Assembly: GCA_007128275.1 (NCBI GenBank)
Contig: SKXR01000247.1
Location: 1-7,910 of the forward strand
Direction of reading: 5' to 3'
DNA: 7,910 nucleotides
From: Kiritimatiellia bacterium
GTDB taxonomy: Bacteria; Verrucomicrobiota; Kiritimatiellia; SLAD01
Every line of letters begins with the position of its first letter. The first letter of the stretch is position 1. This document shows, piece after piece, positions 1 to 6,801 of this stretch. Below the pieces are notes generated by a model that ran no database searches, was not told the origin of the DNA, and saw nothing but the letters and a program-made list of their open reading frames with translations. The position numbers and the translations under genes are program-made.

Positions 1-258
1 CCGGCGCAATTGTCGGGCGGCGAACAGCAGCGGGTCGCCATCGCCCGCGCCTTCATCAATGAGCCGCGCCTGATCTTCGCCGACGAGCCCACCGGCAACC
101 TGGACGAGGAAACCGGCGCGCATGTGCTGGACCTCCTTTTCAACTTGAACAAGGATTTGGGCACCACCCTCATGCTTGTCACCCACGACCATGAACTGAC
201 GCGCCGCGTCAATCGCATTGTGCAATTGAAGAACGGCCAAATCATCAGGACCCGATAG
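1..258 (+). CDS. ABC transporter ATP-binding protein, C-terminal fragment (LolD/MacB/YbbA type), 5' end outside window
   Basis: This is the nucleotide-binding subunit of an ABC transporter, acting on the cytoplasmic face of the inner membrane and hydrolysing ATP to drive the partner permease. The reading frame is open from base 1 and ends at TAG 256-258, giving 85 visible residues. Visible motifs are the ABC signature LSGGEQQR (fragment residues 4-11), Walker B plus D-loop LIFADEPTGNLD (24-35) with catalytic Glu29, and the switch His62 in LVTHDHE. Walker A and the Q-loop must lie left of the window. The EPTGNLD wording is typical of the LolD/MacB/FtsE-like class that pairs with FtsX-type permeases, and such a permease follows 179 bp downstream on the same strand. 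The sequence ends shortly after the H-loop, as in short LolD-class ATPases, so the C-terminus looks complete. The substrate cannot be told from this fragment. Confidence 0.95.
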   Translation, partial: PAQLSGGEQQRVAIARAFINEPRLIFADEPTGNLDEETGAHVLDLLFNLNKDLGTTLMLVTHDHELTRRVNRIVQLKNGQIIRTR

Positions 259-260
259 CC

Positions 261-374
261 CGACAAAGGAATAGGACGCTCGGCACCCGACACCCGACAC
301 GCGACACCCGACACCCGACACCCGACACCCGACACGCGATACGCATTCACCCCCGACACCGTTTACGACAAAGG
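261..374. repeat. 9-bp direct repeat CGACAAAGG bracketing the first heptamer array
   Basis: CGACAAAGG occurs at 261-269 and again at 366-374, on either side of the CACCCGA array. The arrangement looks like a target-site duplication around an inserted block of about 96 bp, but it could be chance: a 9-bp match in a region this size is only mildly unlikely. Both copies also contain a purine-rich AAAGG that could act as a weak ribosome-binding sequence. Confidence 0.4.
284..346. repeat. Heptanucleotide tandem array, unit CACCCGA, eight units plus a degenerate ninth
   Basis: Units run 284-290, 291-297, 298-304, 305-311, 312-318, 319-325, 326-332 and 333-339. All are CACCCGA except the third and eighth, which are CACGCGA. 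A ninth, degenerate unit (TACGCAT) occupies 340-346. The array lies in the gap between the ATPase stop and the permease start. A 7-bp unit is not a multiple of three, and the region shows no sign of being translated. It may evolve by slippage; the shared CACGCGA variant at units 3 and 8 suggests block duplication of about five units. No regulatory function can be read from it. Confidence 0.95.
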
Positions 375-378
375 GCTG

Positions 379-413
379 GAACACTGAACACTGAACACCG
401 TACACTGAACACT
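379..413. repeat. Heptanucleotide tandem array, unit GAACACT, five units
   Basis: Units are 379-385 GAACACT, 386-392 GAACACT, 393-399 GAACACC, 400-406 GTACACT and 407-413 GAACACT. The array ends 24 bp before the ATG of the permease, where a ribosome-binding site would be expected in a window including or adjoining it. The reading frame of the permease stays open back through the whole array. The unit resembles a rotation of the preceding array (GACACCC against GAACACT), so the two could share an origin. Confidence 0.92.
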
Positions 414-437
414 CCCTCCCCATTCTGGATTCTGCGC

Positions 438-2924
438 ATGGCTTGGCGCGATAGTCGGGGCAGCCGCACGCATCTTCTGTTGAGCATTGCGGCTGTTGCG
501 CTGGGCATTGGCGCGCTGGTGGCGATCCGTTCCTTTGGTGAACGCATGGACGAATCCATCGAGTTGCAGACTCGTAGTCTGCTCGGTGCAGACGTCAGCA
601 TCCGCGCCCTTCAACCGTTCAATGAAGCGATGGAAAGCTTCCTGAACGATGTGCCGGGCAAGCAGGTACGGGAAACGCGCTTCTTTTCCATGACAACGTT
701 TCCCCGCACGGATTCGACCCGCTTGAGCCAGATACGCGCCCTTTCCGGGCCCTTCCCGTTCTACGGTCATTTCGAAACCGACCCGCCCGAGGCCGCGCAG
801 CGCGTTCATTCCGAATCCGCCCTGGCGGTGGTGGAAGACAGTCTCCTGTTGCAGTTCGAGGCGGAAATCGGCGATACGATTCGGATCGGCGCGCGCGATT
901 TCACGATCGTCGGACGGCTCCACCGCGTTTCAGGCGAAGCGCCGGCCACCTCGGCCTTTCTCGGGCCGCGCGTGTATATTGCCATGGCGGACGTGCCCGA
1001 CACGGAACTGCTGCGCGAGGGCAGCCTCGCCCGCTACTACGCCCATTTCCAACTGCCGGACGACGTGCCGGCGTCGTCCCTTGTGCAGCCATACCGCTCG
1101 CGCCTGGCCGAGCTGCGCCTGGAAATGGAAACCGCGGAACAGCGGCGCGCCATGACGGGTGGCACCCTGGACAACCTGTACCGTTACCTGAACCTCGGCG
1201 GATTCGTCGCCCTCTTGCTCGGGGGCATCGGGTTGGCCGGGTCCATTCAGCTCTACGCCCGCAAGAAACGACCCCACGTGGCCGTACTCCGCTGCCTGGG
1301 CGCACATGCGCGCACCGCACTCGCCGTTTATATCGTGCAAGCGACAGGCGCCGCCGTCATGGGCGCGCTGATCGGCCTGATGCTCGGCGGAGCCATTCAA
1401 TATGCGCTCCCCTCACTCTTGTCGGACTTCTTGCCCGTCGAGCTGGAACCCGGTTGGTCATGGTCCGCGGCCGGTCTGGGACTCCTATACGGATTGGCCT
1501 TGTCGGTGGCCTTTGCCGCCTATCCGCTGGTCCCGTTGCGACGGGTATCCCCCCTGACCGCCTTGCGCCCGGACCTTGCGGACACGCCACGCCGGATCGA
1601 TCCGCTGCAGCTCGCGGTCCTGGCCGCGCTCGCCCTCATTCTGCTCGGGTTTTCCATCATGCACACGGACCGCTGGACACAGGGCTTCATGCTCGCGGGC
1701 GGGCTCGGGGCGGTCTTCGCCTTGCTGACTCTGTCTGCGCGCCTCCTGATGTGGCTGGCCCGACGGCTCCTGCGCGATGCGTGGCCTTTTGCGTGGCGGC
1801 AGGGAATCGCCAACATACATCGACCCTACAACCAGACGTCGGTGCTCCTGCTCGCCCTCGGACTCGGCGCCTTTCTGCTCGGCACGTTGTCGTTTACGCA
1901 AAGCAATCTCCTGCACCAATTCCGCGGCACGGATGCCGGAGGCCAACCCAACATGATCCTCTTCGACATTCAACGCGACCAGGTCGCCGCCATCGAGGAC
2001 ATCGTACGAGACCACAATCTGGAGCATCTGGAAACGTCACCGATCGTCACCATGCGACTGCTCGAAGTCAACAGACGCACCGTGGCTTCGTTGCGCGACG
2101 ATCCCGAACTGGACATCCCCCACTGGGTCCTGTTCCGCGAGTACCGTTCCACCTACCGCGAAGTGCTCGACGAACGCGAAGTCATCGTCCGCGGCGAATG
2201 GCAGGGACGGGTGAGCGATACGGGCGGACTCATCCCGGTCTCCATCGACCAAAGCCTGGCCAACTTCCTCCGCATCGGACTCAATGCCCGCATGGTGTTC
2301 GACATACAGGGCGTGCGCCTGCACACCTATGTCCGCAGCATTCGCAACGTGGACTGGCGCCAGATGCGCACCAACTTTTTCGTCATCTTCCCGGCCGGCG
2401 TGCTGGAGGACGCTCCGCAACATTTCGCGATGGTCACGCGCGCACCCGGTCCGGTGGAAGCGGCGCAACTGCAAAACAGCGTCATTTCGCGCTACCCGAA
2501 CGTGTCCGCCATTGATCTCCGCATGATTGTGCAAGCCCTCGACGAGGTCGTTGATCAGGCCGCCCACGTCATCCGCTTCATGGCGCTGTTCAGTGTGCTC
2601 ACCGGACTGCTCGTACTCAGCGGAACCGTGGTGACCAGTCGCTATGACCGGAAGGAAGAAGCGGACCTGTTGCGTACGCTCGGCGCCACCCGGGCGCAAC
2701 TCAACCGAATCATGGCGGCGGAATACATCATTTTGGGCGGACTGTCATCGATGGCCGGGATCGTCCTATCCCTGTTAGCCGGCTGGCTGATCGCGCGGCA
2801 ACTCTTTGACATGGCCTTCCGGCCCGCATTCTGGCCGTTGCTGCTCATTCCGACCGCCATCACAGCGGCCACCTTGCTGGTCGGGTTCCTTGCCACCCGC
2901 GCCTTTGCGCGCCGCAGCGGTTGA
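438..2924 (+). CDS. ABC transporter permease, two FtsX-type halves (YbbP-like)
   Basis: This is the inner-membrane permease partner of the upstream ATPase; the family moves or extracts lipophilic substrates or acts mechanically rather than importing solutes. The 828 residues show about ten membrane segments: roughly 12-30, 253-272, 293-318, 342-365, 390-408, 414-438, 467-486, 710-732, 762-788 and 799-819. Two large extracytoplasmic domains lie at about 31-250 (MacB-PCD-like position) and 487-708. Each half carries the FtsX coupling-helix motif: RPHVAVLRCLGA (278-289) and RKEEADLLRTLGATRAQL (738-755). The size and two-half plan match E. coli YbbP (about 800 residues), and ATPase before and esterase after fit that neighbourhood. 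ATG 438 has no convincing Shine-Dalgarno sequence. The in-frame codons just before it read FWILR, which I recall as part of the usual N-terminus of relatives, so the true start may be upstream and non-ATG. Substrate unknown. Confidence 0.92.
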   Translation: MAWRDSRGSRTHLLLSIAAVALGIGALVAIRSFGERMDESIELQTRSLLGADVSIRALQPFNEAMESFLNDVPGKQVRETRFFSMTTFPRTDSTRLSQIRALSGPFPFYGHFETDPPEAAQRVHSESALAVVEDSLLLQFEAEIGDTIRIGARDFTIVGRLHRVSGEAPATSAFLGPRVYIAMADVPDTELLREGSLARYYAHFQLPDDVPASSLVQPYRSRLAELRLEMETAEQRRAMTGGTLDNLYRYLNLGGFVALLLGGIGLAGSIQLYARKKRPHVAVLRCLGAHARTALAVYIVQATGAAVMGALIGLMLGGAIQYALPSLLSDFLPVELEPGWSWSAAGLGLLYGLALSVAFAAYPLVPLRRVSPLTALRPDLADTPRRIDPLQLAVLAALALILLGFSIMHTDRWTQGFMLAGGLGAVFALLTLSARLLMWLARRLLRDAWPFAWRQGIANIHRPYNQTSVLLLALGLGAFLLGTLSFTQSNLLHQFRGTDAGGQPNMILFDIQRDQVAAIEDIVRDHNLEHLETSPIVTMRLLEVNRRTVASLRDDPELDIPHWVLFREYRSTYREVLDEREVIVRGEWQGRVSDTGGLIPVSIDQSLANFLRIGLNARMVFDIQGVRLHTYVRSIRNVDWRQMRTNFFVIFPAGVLEDAPQHFAMVTRAPGPVEAAQLQNSVISRYPNVSAIDLRMIVQALDEVVDQAAHVIRFMALFSVLTGLLVLSGTVVTSRYDRKEEADLLRTLGATRAQLNRIMAAEYIILGGLSSMAGIVLSLLAGWLIARQLFDMAFRPAFWPLLLIPTAITAATLLVGFLATRAFARRSG

Positions 2925-3003
2925 TCAGGGCCAATTCCTGTACACGCGCAATATTCAGTCTTGCCAATTCCTCCGTACAGGAGTATCCCTTTCCCCGTTT
3001 CAA

Positions 3004-3011
3004 AGAGGAAG
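3004..3011 (+). promoter_or_regulatory. Ribosome-binding site AGAGGAAG deciding the esterase start
   Basis: AGAGGAAG ends six bases before ATG 3018. It is the clearest Shine-Dalgarno-like sequence in the window, and it favours ATG 3018 over the in-frame TTG at 2961, which has no such sequence at a suitable distance. Confidence 0.7.
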
Positions 3012-3017
3012 AATGAC

Positions 3018-3695
3018 ATGATTAAGCCGCGACCATACCGCCCGAACACCGGTCTTTTACTGACCGTCTTCACATCTATATTGAGCCTGCATGTGCTTCT
3101 CTTTACCGGCTGTCTGAACAGCAGCAGTTCCAAGAAACTCGGCGACGGCCATGATTTCGGAGAAAATGATCGCAACGTCGTGCTCGTGCTGGGCGACAGT
3201 ATTTCCGCCGGCGGCTTCTCCGGCGGGGCGCCGTGGCCGGCGCGCTTTGCGAATATGGTCGGCAAAGCGGTCGTTAACGACAGCATCGGCGGCGCGACCG
3301 CATCCGTCGGCGCAAGCCGGGTGCAGGGCGGCCTCAACAGCCGAAAGCCGGGATTCCTCATCATCTTCTACGGCGCCAACGACGCCATTCAAGGCGTGGA
3401 CGTGAACGCCACCGAAAACGCGTTGCGCGCCATGGTATCGGCCGCCAAAGCCAATCAAACCATCCCGGTCATGGCCACGGTCATGCCGATGGAAGGCGGT
3501 CGCCGCATCTACAACGGCCGCGTGGACCGCATCAACGAGCGCATTCGCGTCATTGCCAGCTCTGAGCGCGTTAAGCTCGTGAATCTGCACCGGACGTTCC
3601 GAGGCAAGGAAGACGAATACTTCGTCGACGGCCTCCATCCGAACGATCGCGGCGAGGAACTGATCGCGCTCGAGTTTCTGGACGCCTTCAAGTAA
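3018..3695 (+). CDS. GDSL/SGNH-family esterase (TesA-like), predicted lipoprotein
   Basis: This is a small serine esterase/lipase of the SGNH fold, predicted to hydrolyse acyl or acetyl esters outside the cytoplasm. With the start at ATG 3018 the protein has 225 residues. A basic, hydrophobic leader (residues 1-31) ends in the lipobox-like LFTGC with Cys32, followed by a Ser-rich tether; this predicts lipid attachment. Catalytic blocks are clear: block I VLGDSIS with Ser61, block II NDSIGG with Gly91/92, block III GAND with Asn121, and block V DGLHPND with Asp204 and His207. The length suits TesA-type enzymes. The gene lies 93 bp after the permease on the same strand and 29 bp before the UbiA gene, so cotranscription is likely. 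In E. coli tesA sits beside ybbA-ybbP (divergent there, same strand here). Leu at position +2 after Cys32 gives no inner-membrane retention signal by the E. coli rule. The natural substrate cannot be inferred. Confidence 0.93.
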   Translation: MIKPRPYRPNTGLLLTVFTSILSLHVLLFTGCLNSSSSKKLGDGHDFGENDRNVVLVLGDSISAGGFSGGAPWPARFANMVGKAVVNDSIGGATASVGASRVQGGLNSRKPGFLIIFYGANDAIQGVDVNATENALRAMVSAAKANQTIPVMATVMPMEGGRRIYNGRVDRINERIRVIASSERVKLVNLHRTFRGKEDEYFVDGLHPNDRGEELIALEFLDAFK

Positions 3696-3724
3696 ACGTA
3701 TTCGTCTACATCCCGAAATCGTTT

Positions 3725-4663
3725 ATGCCGATCGTCCCTTATCTCCAGATTGCCCGGCCCGATCACTGGTTCAAGAACGTGTTCGTGGTCCCGGGCATAC
3801 TGCTCGCCTTCTTCTTTCACCGCGAATTGGCGCTGGCGGATGCCTGGAGCGGCATCGTCCTCGGCTTCCTTGCGGTCTGTGTGGTGGCCTCAAGCAATTA
3901 TGTCCTCAACGAAATCCTCGACGCACCGTTTGACCAATTTCATCCGTCCAAACATCAGCGGCCCATTCCCAGCGGCAACGTCAAGGTGCCCCTGGCGTGG
4001 GCGTGGTGGGTGCTCCTTTCGCTGCTCGGTTTGGCCTTGTCGTTCGCCGTCAACGTACCGTTCGGCATCACGGCCGTGTTATTGTGGATCATGGGCGCGC
4101 TGTACAACATTCCGCCCATCCGCCTGAAAGACGTCGCGTACGGCGACGTGTTGAGCGAGTCGGTCAACAACCCGATCCGACTCGCCATGGGCTGGTATTG
4201 CGTCGGAGCCGCGTCGGCCCCGCCCTTCTCCATCTTCATCGCCTACTGGATGTTCGGCGCGTTTCTCATGGCGGCCAAACGGTTCGCCGAATTCCGCAAC
4301 ATCGACGATCCGGACCGGGCGGCGAAATACCGGAAATCCTTCGCGTTCTATACCCAGGAAAAACTGATCGTCAGCATCTTCTATTATGCGACCCTCTTCG
4401 CGCTCATGGGCGGATTCTTTATCGCGCGTTATCGTTTCGAATTGATTTTGGCGACACCGCTCGTTGCTTACGCCATGGCCTATTACATGCACATGGCGTA
4501 CAAACCGGACAGCCCGGTCCAGCAACCGGAACAACTGTTTCGACACAAGAAGCTGATGGTCGTGGTGATCGCCGCCTTCGTCGCATGCACGCTGCTGTTG
4601 TTCTTCAGCCTGCCGGATCTGCGCGTCCTGTTCGAACCGTGGATCGAACCGCCCAACGGATGA
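3725..4663 (+). CDS. UbiA-family prenyltransferase, polyprenyl-phosphate phosphoribosyltransferase-like
   Basis: This is an integral inner-membrane prenyltransferase that uses a polyprenyl (pyro)phosphate. The 312-residue protein has eight or nine hydrophobic segments. The first Asp-rich motif is NxxxDxxxD at Asn62, Asp66 and Asp70 (NEILDAPFD), followed by FHPSKHQRPIPSG (72-84), a wording close to decaprenyl-phosphate phosphoribosyltransferase (Rv3806c type), in which 'HP(T/S)K..RPI..G' is typical. The region LKDVAYGDVLSESVNNPIR (134-152) occupies the place of the second Asp-rich motif, and KRFAEFRN (185-192) resembles the KRxxE segment of the same subfamily. The first residues (YLQIARPDHWFKN) match the family N-terminus, which supports ATG 3725 despite the lack of a visible Shine-Dalgarno sequence. 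It is probably the last gene of the run from the ATPase. Alternatives are a quinone-type or another UbiA activity, but the HPSK/RPIPSG wording makes the phosphoribosyl-type assignment better. The actual acceptor or donor is unproven. Confidence 0.87.
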   Translation: MPIVPYLQIARPDHWFKNVFVVPGILLAFFFHRELALADAWSGIVLGFLAVCVVASSNYVLNEILDAPFDQFHPSKHQRPIPSGNVKVPLAWAWWVLLSLLGLALSFAVNVPFGITAVLLWIMGALYNIPPIRLKDVAYGDVLSESVNNPIRLAMGWYCVGAASAPPFSIFIAYWMFGAFLMAAKRFAEFRNIDDPDRAAKYRKSFAFYTQEKLIVSIFYYATLFALMGGFFIARYRFELILATPLVAYAMAYYMHMAYKPDSPVQQPEQLFRHKKLMVVVIAAFVACTLLLFFSLPDLRVLFEPWIEPPNG

Positions 4664-4704
4664 TCGACGGGCAATAGTACAGGGCGGCTTGTCCCGCCGA
4701 CTTG

Positions 4705-4755
4705 TCCGCCATAGCTTCAGCGACGGCGGAAGGCCTTGCGAAGGCGGAAGCTATG
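4705..4755. repeat. Nested inverted repeat (hairpin) between convergent genes
   Basis: CATAGCTTC (4710-4718) pairs with GAAGCTATG (4747-4755). An alternative inner stem pairs TCCGCC (4705-4710) with GGCGGA (4725-4730), and CCTT-GCG-AAGG (4734-4744) forms a small hairpin. CTTGTCC is also directly repeated at 4688-4694 and 4701-4707. It sits 42 bp after the UbiA stop and facing the end of the reverse-strand glycosyltransferase, so it may help end transcription from both sides, but there is no T-run typical of an intrinsic terminator. It continues into the dispersed repeat at 4743-4794. Confidence 0.75.
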
Positions 4756-4794
4756 CGACGCCGGGCAAGACGGTCTCGCGTAGCTCGACCCTCC
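4743..4794 (-). repeat. Inverted copy of the dispersed 78-bp repeat family
   Basis: Read on the minus strand, this stretch matches 7810-7861 with five substitutions and a one-base gap in 52 bases by my hand alignment (about 88% identity). The shared elements in order are an arm with GGTCGAGCTAYGCGAGACC, a spacer of the type KCTTGCMC, and an arm with GGCGTCGCRTAGCTYCCGCC. The sub-segment 4772-4794 is the reverse complement of 7888-7910 with one mismatch. It therefore belongs to the same family as the tandem copies at the right edge, in the opposite orientation. Confidence 0.85.
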
Positions 4795-4817
4795 AGGGGA
4801 CAGGGGTGGGCCGCCGC

Positions 4818-6710
4818 TCAATCCTCTCCGCCGCCGTCCGTGAACTCCGCAATGCGCAGCCGCGAGATCTGCACCTCACCGGTTCCGTGATAGAACACGC
4901 GCGGCTCAATAATCACGAAATCGTCCCGCTCGAACTCGAACCGCACCGTCTGCCATTCTTCCGACACCGGTGCGGGCTTGGAGAGGAACACGGACTCCGT
5001 CTCGCTCAGCGCAATATCCAACGTCGCCGCACCCTCTTCCGAGGCGCGCACATCGAATTCGACCACAAACCGGCCCGGATACAGATAGTAGAACCGCCCG
5101 AATAACAAACGCTCGGCTACATCGCCCGGTCGCGCGACGCGGATCATCATGCGCGGATCGTCCGCGTCCCATTCATTGGTGCCGGTCACCCGGTGCAGAC
5201 TGTTTATCGGAATCGTCAGATCAAACGGCGGATCCTTTTCCATGGGGCTCAAGTAGAAGCCATCCTCCGTCTTCTCCAGTTTCACCGCCTCGTATTCACC
5301 GAAATAGCGGGATACCGCGCGATTGGACGCCTCGATCCAACGCGCAACCACCACGCCACCTTCGATCCCCGTCGGCGAAAACACCAGATCGTGATTGGGC
5401 CAGGCAAGTTCCACCACGCGACGTTGCACAAAGATCAACGACTTCTCGGGCGCATTCAACAGGGTATTGATCGCCTTGCTGCGCAGCCGGGTTTCGCCCT
5501 GTAAGTAGCGCGCCTGCTCCATGACAAACGGATACGCCAGCACCGCCCAGAGCAACACCGCCGCCGCCGCCACCGGAATAAGCACGCGCCGCCGCGCTTC
5601 AAACCGACGCCACAACGCGGCCACGCCCAGCGCCGCCGACAGGACCAGCGCCGGATAGACTTCAAAGTAGTAGTTCGGCCCGGTCTCATTAAAGCCGGGA
5701 TACCAGAACAAGACATAGCCCAGCGCAACCGCTACGGCGGATGAAATGAACAGCAGACTCCATCGCTTCGACCAGCCGACAAGCGCCAACGCCAACCAGA
5801 CCAGTAAACCGCCGCGGAACCCGAAGATCCATTGATCCAGAAGCAACACGTTGCCTTTCAAATCCGACAGTCCTTTGGCCAGCGTATGCTCGACCGGCTG
5901 AGGCGCGGGGAAGACCGGCCAATGATGTCGCAATCCGAAACCCAGCTTGTCGGTCGGGTCATAGAAGAGGTAGGTCATTTTTAGCGGATTGCCAACGGCC
6001 ACCCAGTTGTAGATCAGAATCACAAAGATACCGAAACAGGCCGCGCCCGCAAAGAAGGCGGTTCCCCAGAAGGCGCGCGCATTGCGGCGCGTCCACAGAT
6101 ACCATAACGCGTCCACGGCGAAGGGAATAGCCATGAGGAACGCGGTGTACGTGCGATTCAAGAACAACCACGCCCAGCACAAGCCCGCGACCAGCGCCCA
6201 AGCCGGCTGTTCCCGTTGTTGCCACAGGATATAGGCCAGCAATAGGCCCGCCGCCGCGAGATAGCCGCTCACATGGCTCATCGTCGTCCCGTACATGAAC
6301 ACATAGAACGGCGACAGGAGCAGCAACAGGATCACCGCCGGCACCGACGCCCCGATGCGCTGGGCGGCGCGCGCCGTCAGCAACACCCCCAACGCCGCCG
6401 CCAGCGCCACCATGAAATAGGTGTTATTGAGCCAGACGCCGAACATCATCCAGAGCCCATGCCCCGGGGGATATCGCGACAACCACCCTGCGTCCTTGTC
6501 CACGATCACCATGCCGTACCGGAACGGCTCAATGAACGGCGGCGGGGGATACTTGATCTTTCCCTGGGCGAACAGGTGCGCCTGCAATTGATAGCTCTGC
6601 TCATCCGTCGTGATCGGCGCGCGGTGGAACACCGCTTCGCTGATCCACCACGAGAGCAGAAAGGCGGTGAGCGCGGCGCACCCGATGAGTATGGCCTGTC
6701 TTCGATTCAT
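4818..6710 (-). CDS. GT-C (GT39/ArnT-like) membrane glycosyltransferase with C-terminal soluble domain
   Basis: This is a polytopic inner-membrane glycosyltransferase of the GT-C type, which transfers a sugar from a polyprenyl-phosphate donor to an acceptor on the extracytoplasmic side. The 630-residue protein starts with a membrane helix (5-24) and then the hallmark first-loop acidic pair in TTDEQSY (Asp36, Glu37), the position of the catalytic Asp in PMT/ArnT enzymes. Further helices lie at about 97-113, 122-140, 145-163, 169-198, 214-235, 300-312, 318-337, 351-367 and 375-396. NETGPNYYFEVYPAL (341-355) matches the late-loop 'R/N-YYxEVxPAL' segment common in bacterial relatives. From about 400 the chain is soluble; 490-625 looks beta-rich and may be a jelly-roll accessory domain. 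The gene converges on the UbiA gene and diverges from the flippase-like gene. The start at ATG 6710 gives the expected short cytoplasmic N-terminus, although no Shine-Dalgarno sequence is evident. Donor and acceptor are unknown. Confidence 0.88.
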   Translation of the reverse strand: MNRRQAILIGCAALTAFLLSWWISEAVFHRAPITTDEQSYQLQAHLFAQGKIKYPPPPFIEPFRYGMVIVDKDAGWLSRYPPGHGLWMMFGVWLNNTYFMVALAAALGVLLTARAAQRIGASVPAVILLLLLSPFYVFMYGTTMSHVSGYLAAAGLLLAYILWQQREQPAWALVAGLCWAWLFLNRTYTAFLMAIPFAVDALWYLWTRRNARAFWGTAFFAGAACFGIFVILIYNWVAVGNPLKMTYLFYDPTDKLGFGLRHHWPVFPAPQPVEHTLAKGLSDLKGNVLLLDQWIFGFRGGLLVWLALALVGWSKRWSLLFISSAVAVALGYVLFWYPGFNETGPNYYFEVYPALVLSAALGVAALWRRFEARRRVLIPVAAAAVLLWAVLAYPFVMEQARYLQGETRLRSKAINTLLNAPEKSLIFVQRRVVELAWPNHDLVFSPTGIEGGVVVARWIEASNRAVSRYFGEYEAVKLEKTEDGFYLSPMEKDPPFDLTIPINSLHRVTGTNEWDADDPRMMIRVARPGDVAERLLFGRFYYLYPGRFVVEFDVRASEEGAATLDIALSETESVFLSKPAPVSEEWQTVRFEFERDDFVIIEPRVFYHGTGEVQISRLRIAEFTDGGGED

Positions 6711-6713
6711 AAA

Positions 6714-6719
6714 GGGAGG
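6714..6719 (+). promoter_or_regulatory. Candidate Shine-Dalgarno GGGAGG for an alternative GTG start
   Basis: GGGAGG is placed seven bases before GTG 6727, which is in frame with the flippase-like gene. If used, it would add 25 residues to the N-terminus, encoded across the AATGGTT array. The family usually begins a few residues before its first helix, so I annotate ATG 6802 and give this as the competing choice. No clear divergent promoter was recognised in 6711-6801. Confidence 0.35.
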
Positions 6720-6772
6720 CCGGAGTGTGCAACGATACCGCCCGCGGGTAAAGCAAAAGAAGATTGCCGGAA

Positions 6773-6793
6773 AATGGTTAATGGTTAATGGTT
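6773..6793. repeat. Heptanucleotide tandem array, unit AATGGTT, three perfect units
   Basis: Units are 6773-6779, 6780-6786 and 6787-6793, all perfect. Each unit contains an ATG, at 6774, 6781 and 6788, and because seven is not a multiple of three these fall in three different reading frames. Only ATG 6781 is in frame with the downstream gene, whose preferred start is nine bases past the array (6802). It is the third distinct 7-bp array in the window, and the second that sits at a gene start. Confidence 0.85.
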
Positions 6794-6801
6794 ATCGGCT
6801 C

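Noticed and set aside
1454..2515. 353-codon open frame on the plus strand inside the permease gene
   Set aside because: It is another frame of the permease; its product is Arg/Pro/His-rich with no membrane segments or recognisable motifs, whereas the permease frame has clear FtsX features across the same bases.
1485..2699. Reverse-strand open frames of about 180 and 220 codons antisense to the permease
   Set aside because: Charged, low-complexity translations with no domain, explained by high GC content opposite a real gene.
2931..2981. Regulatory site in the permease-esterase gap: CCAATTCCT at 2931-2939 and 2964-2972, and inverted CCTGTAC/GTACAGG at 2937-2943 and 2975-2981
   Set aside because: The matches are real but short, and the inverted arms are separated by 31 bases. 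I see no known operator or promoter match, so it was not listed as a feature.
2961..3017. TTG 2961 as the esterase start, giving 244 residues
   Set aside because: The extra residues would precede a well-formed lipoprotein leader, and only ATG 3018 has a Shine-Dalgarno sequence at proper distance.
4664..4817. Intrinsic terminator between the convergent genes
   Set aside because: Stable hairpins exist, but no T-run follows on either strand, so I annotate only the repeats and leave termination as a possibility.
6711..6801. Divergent promoter pair between the GT-C and flippase-like genes
   Set aside because: A promoter is expected here, but no -35/-10 pair with proper spacing was convincing on either strand, and promoter consensus in this lineage is uncertain.
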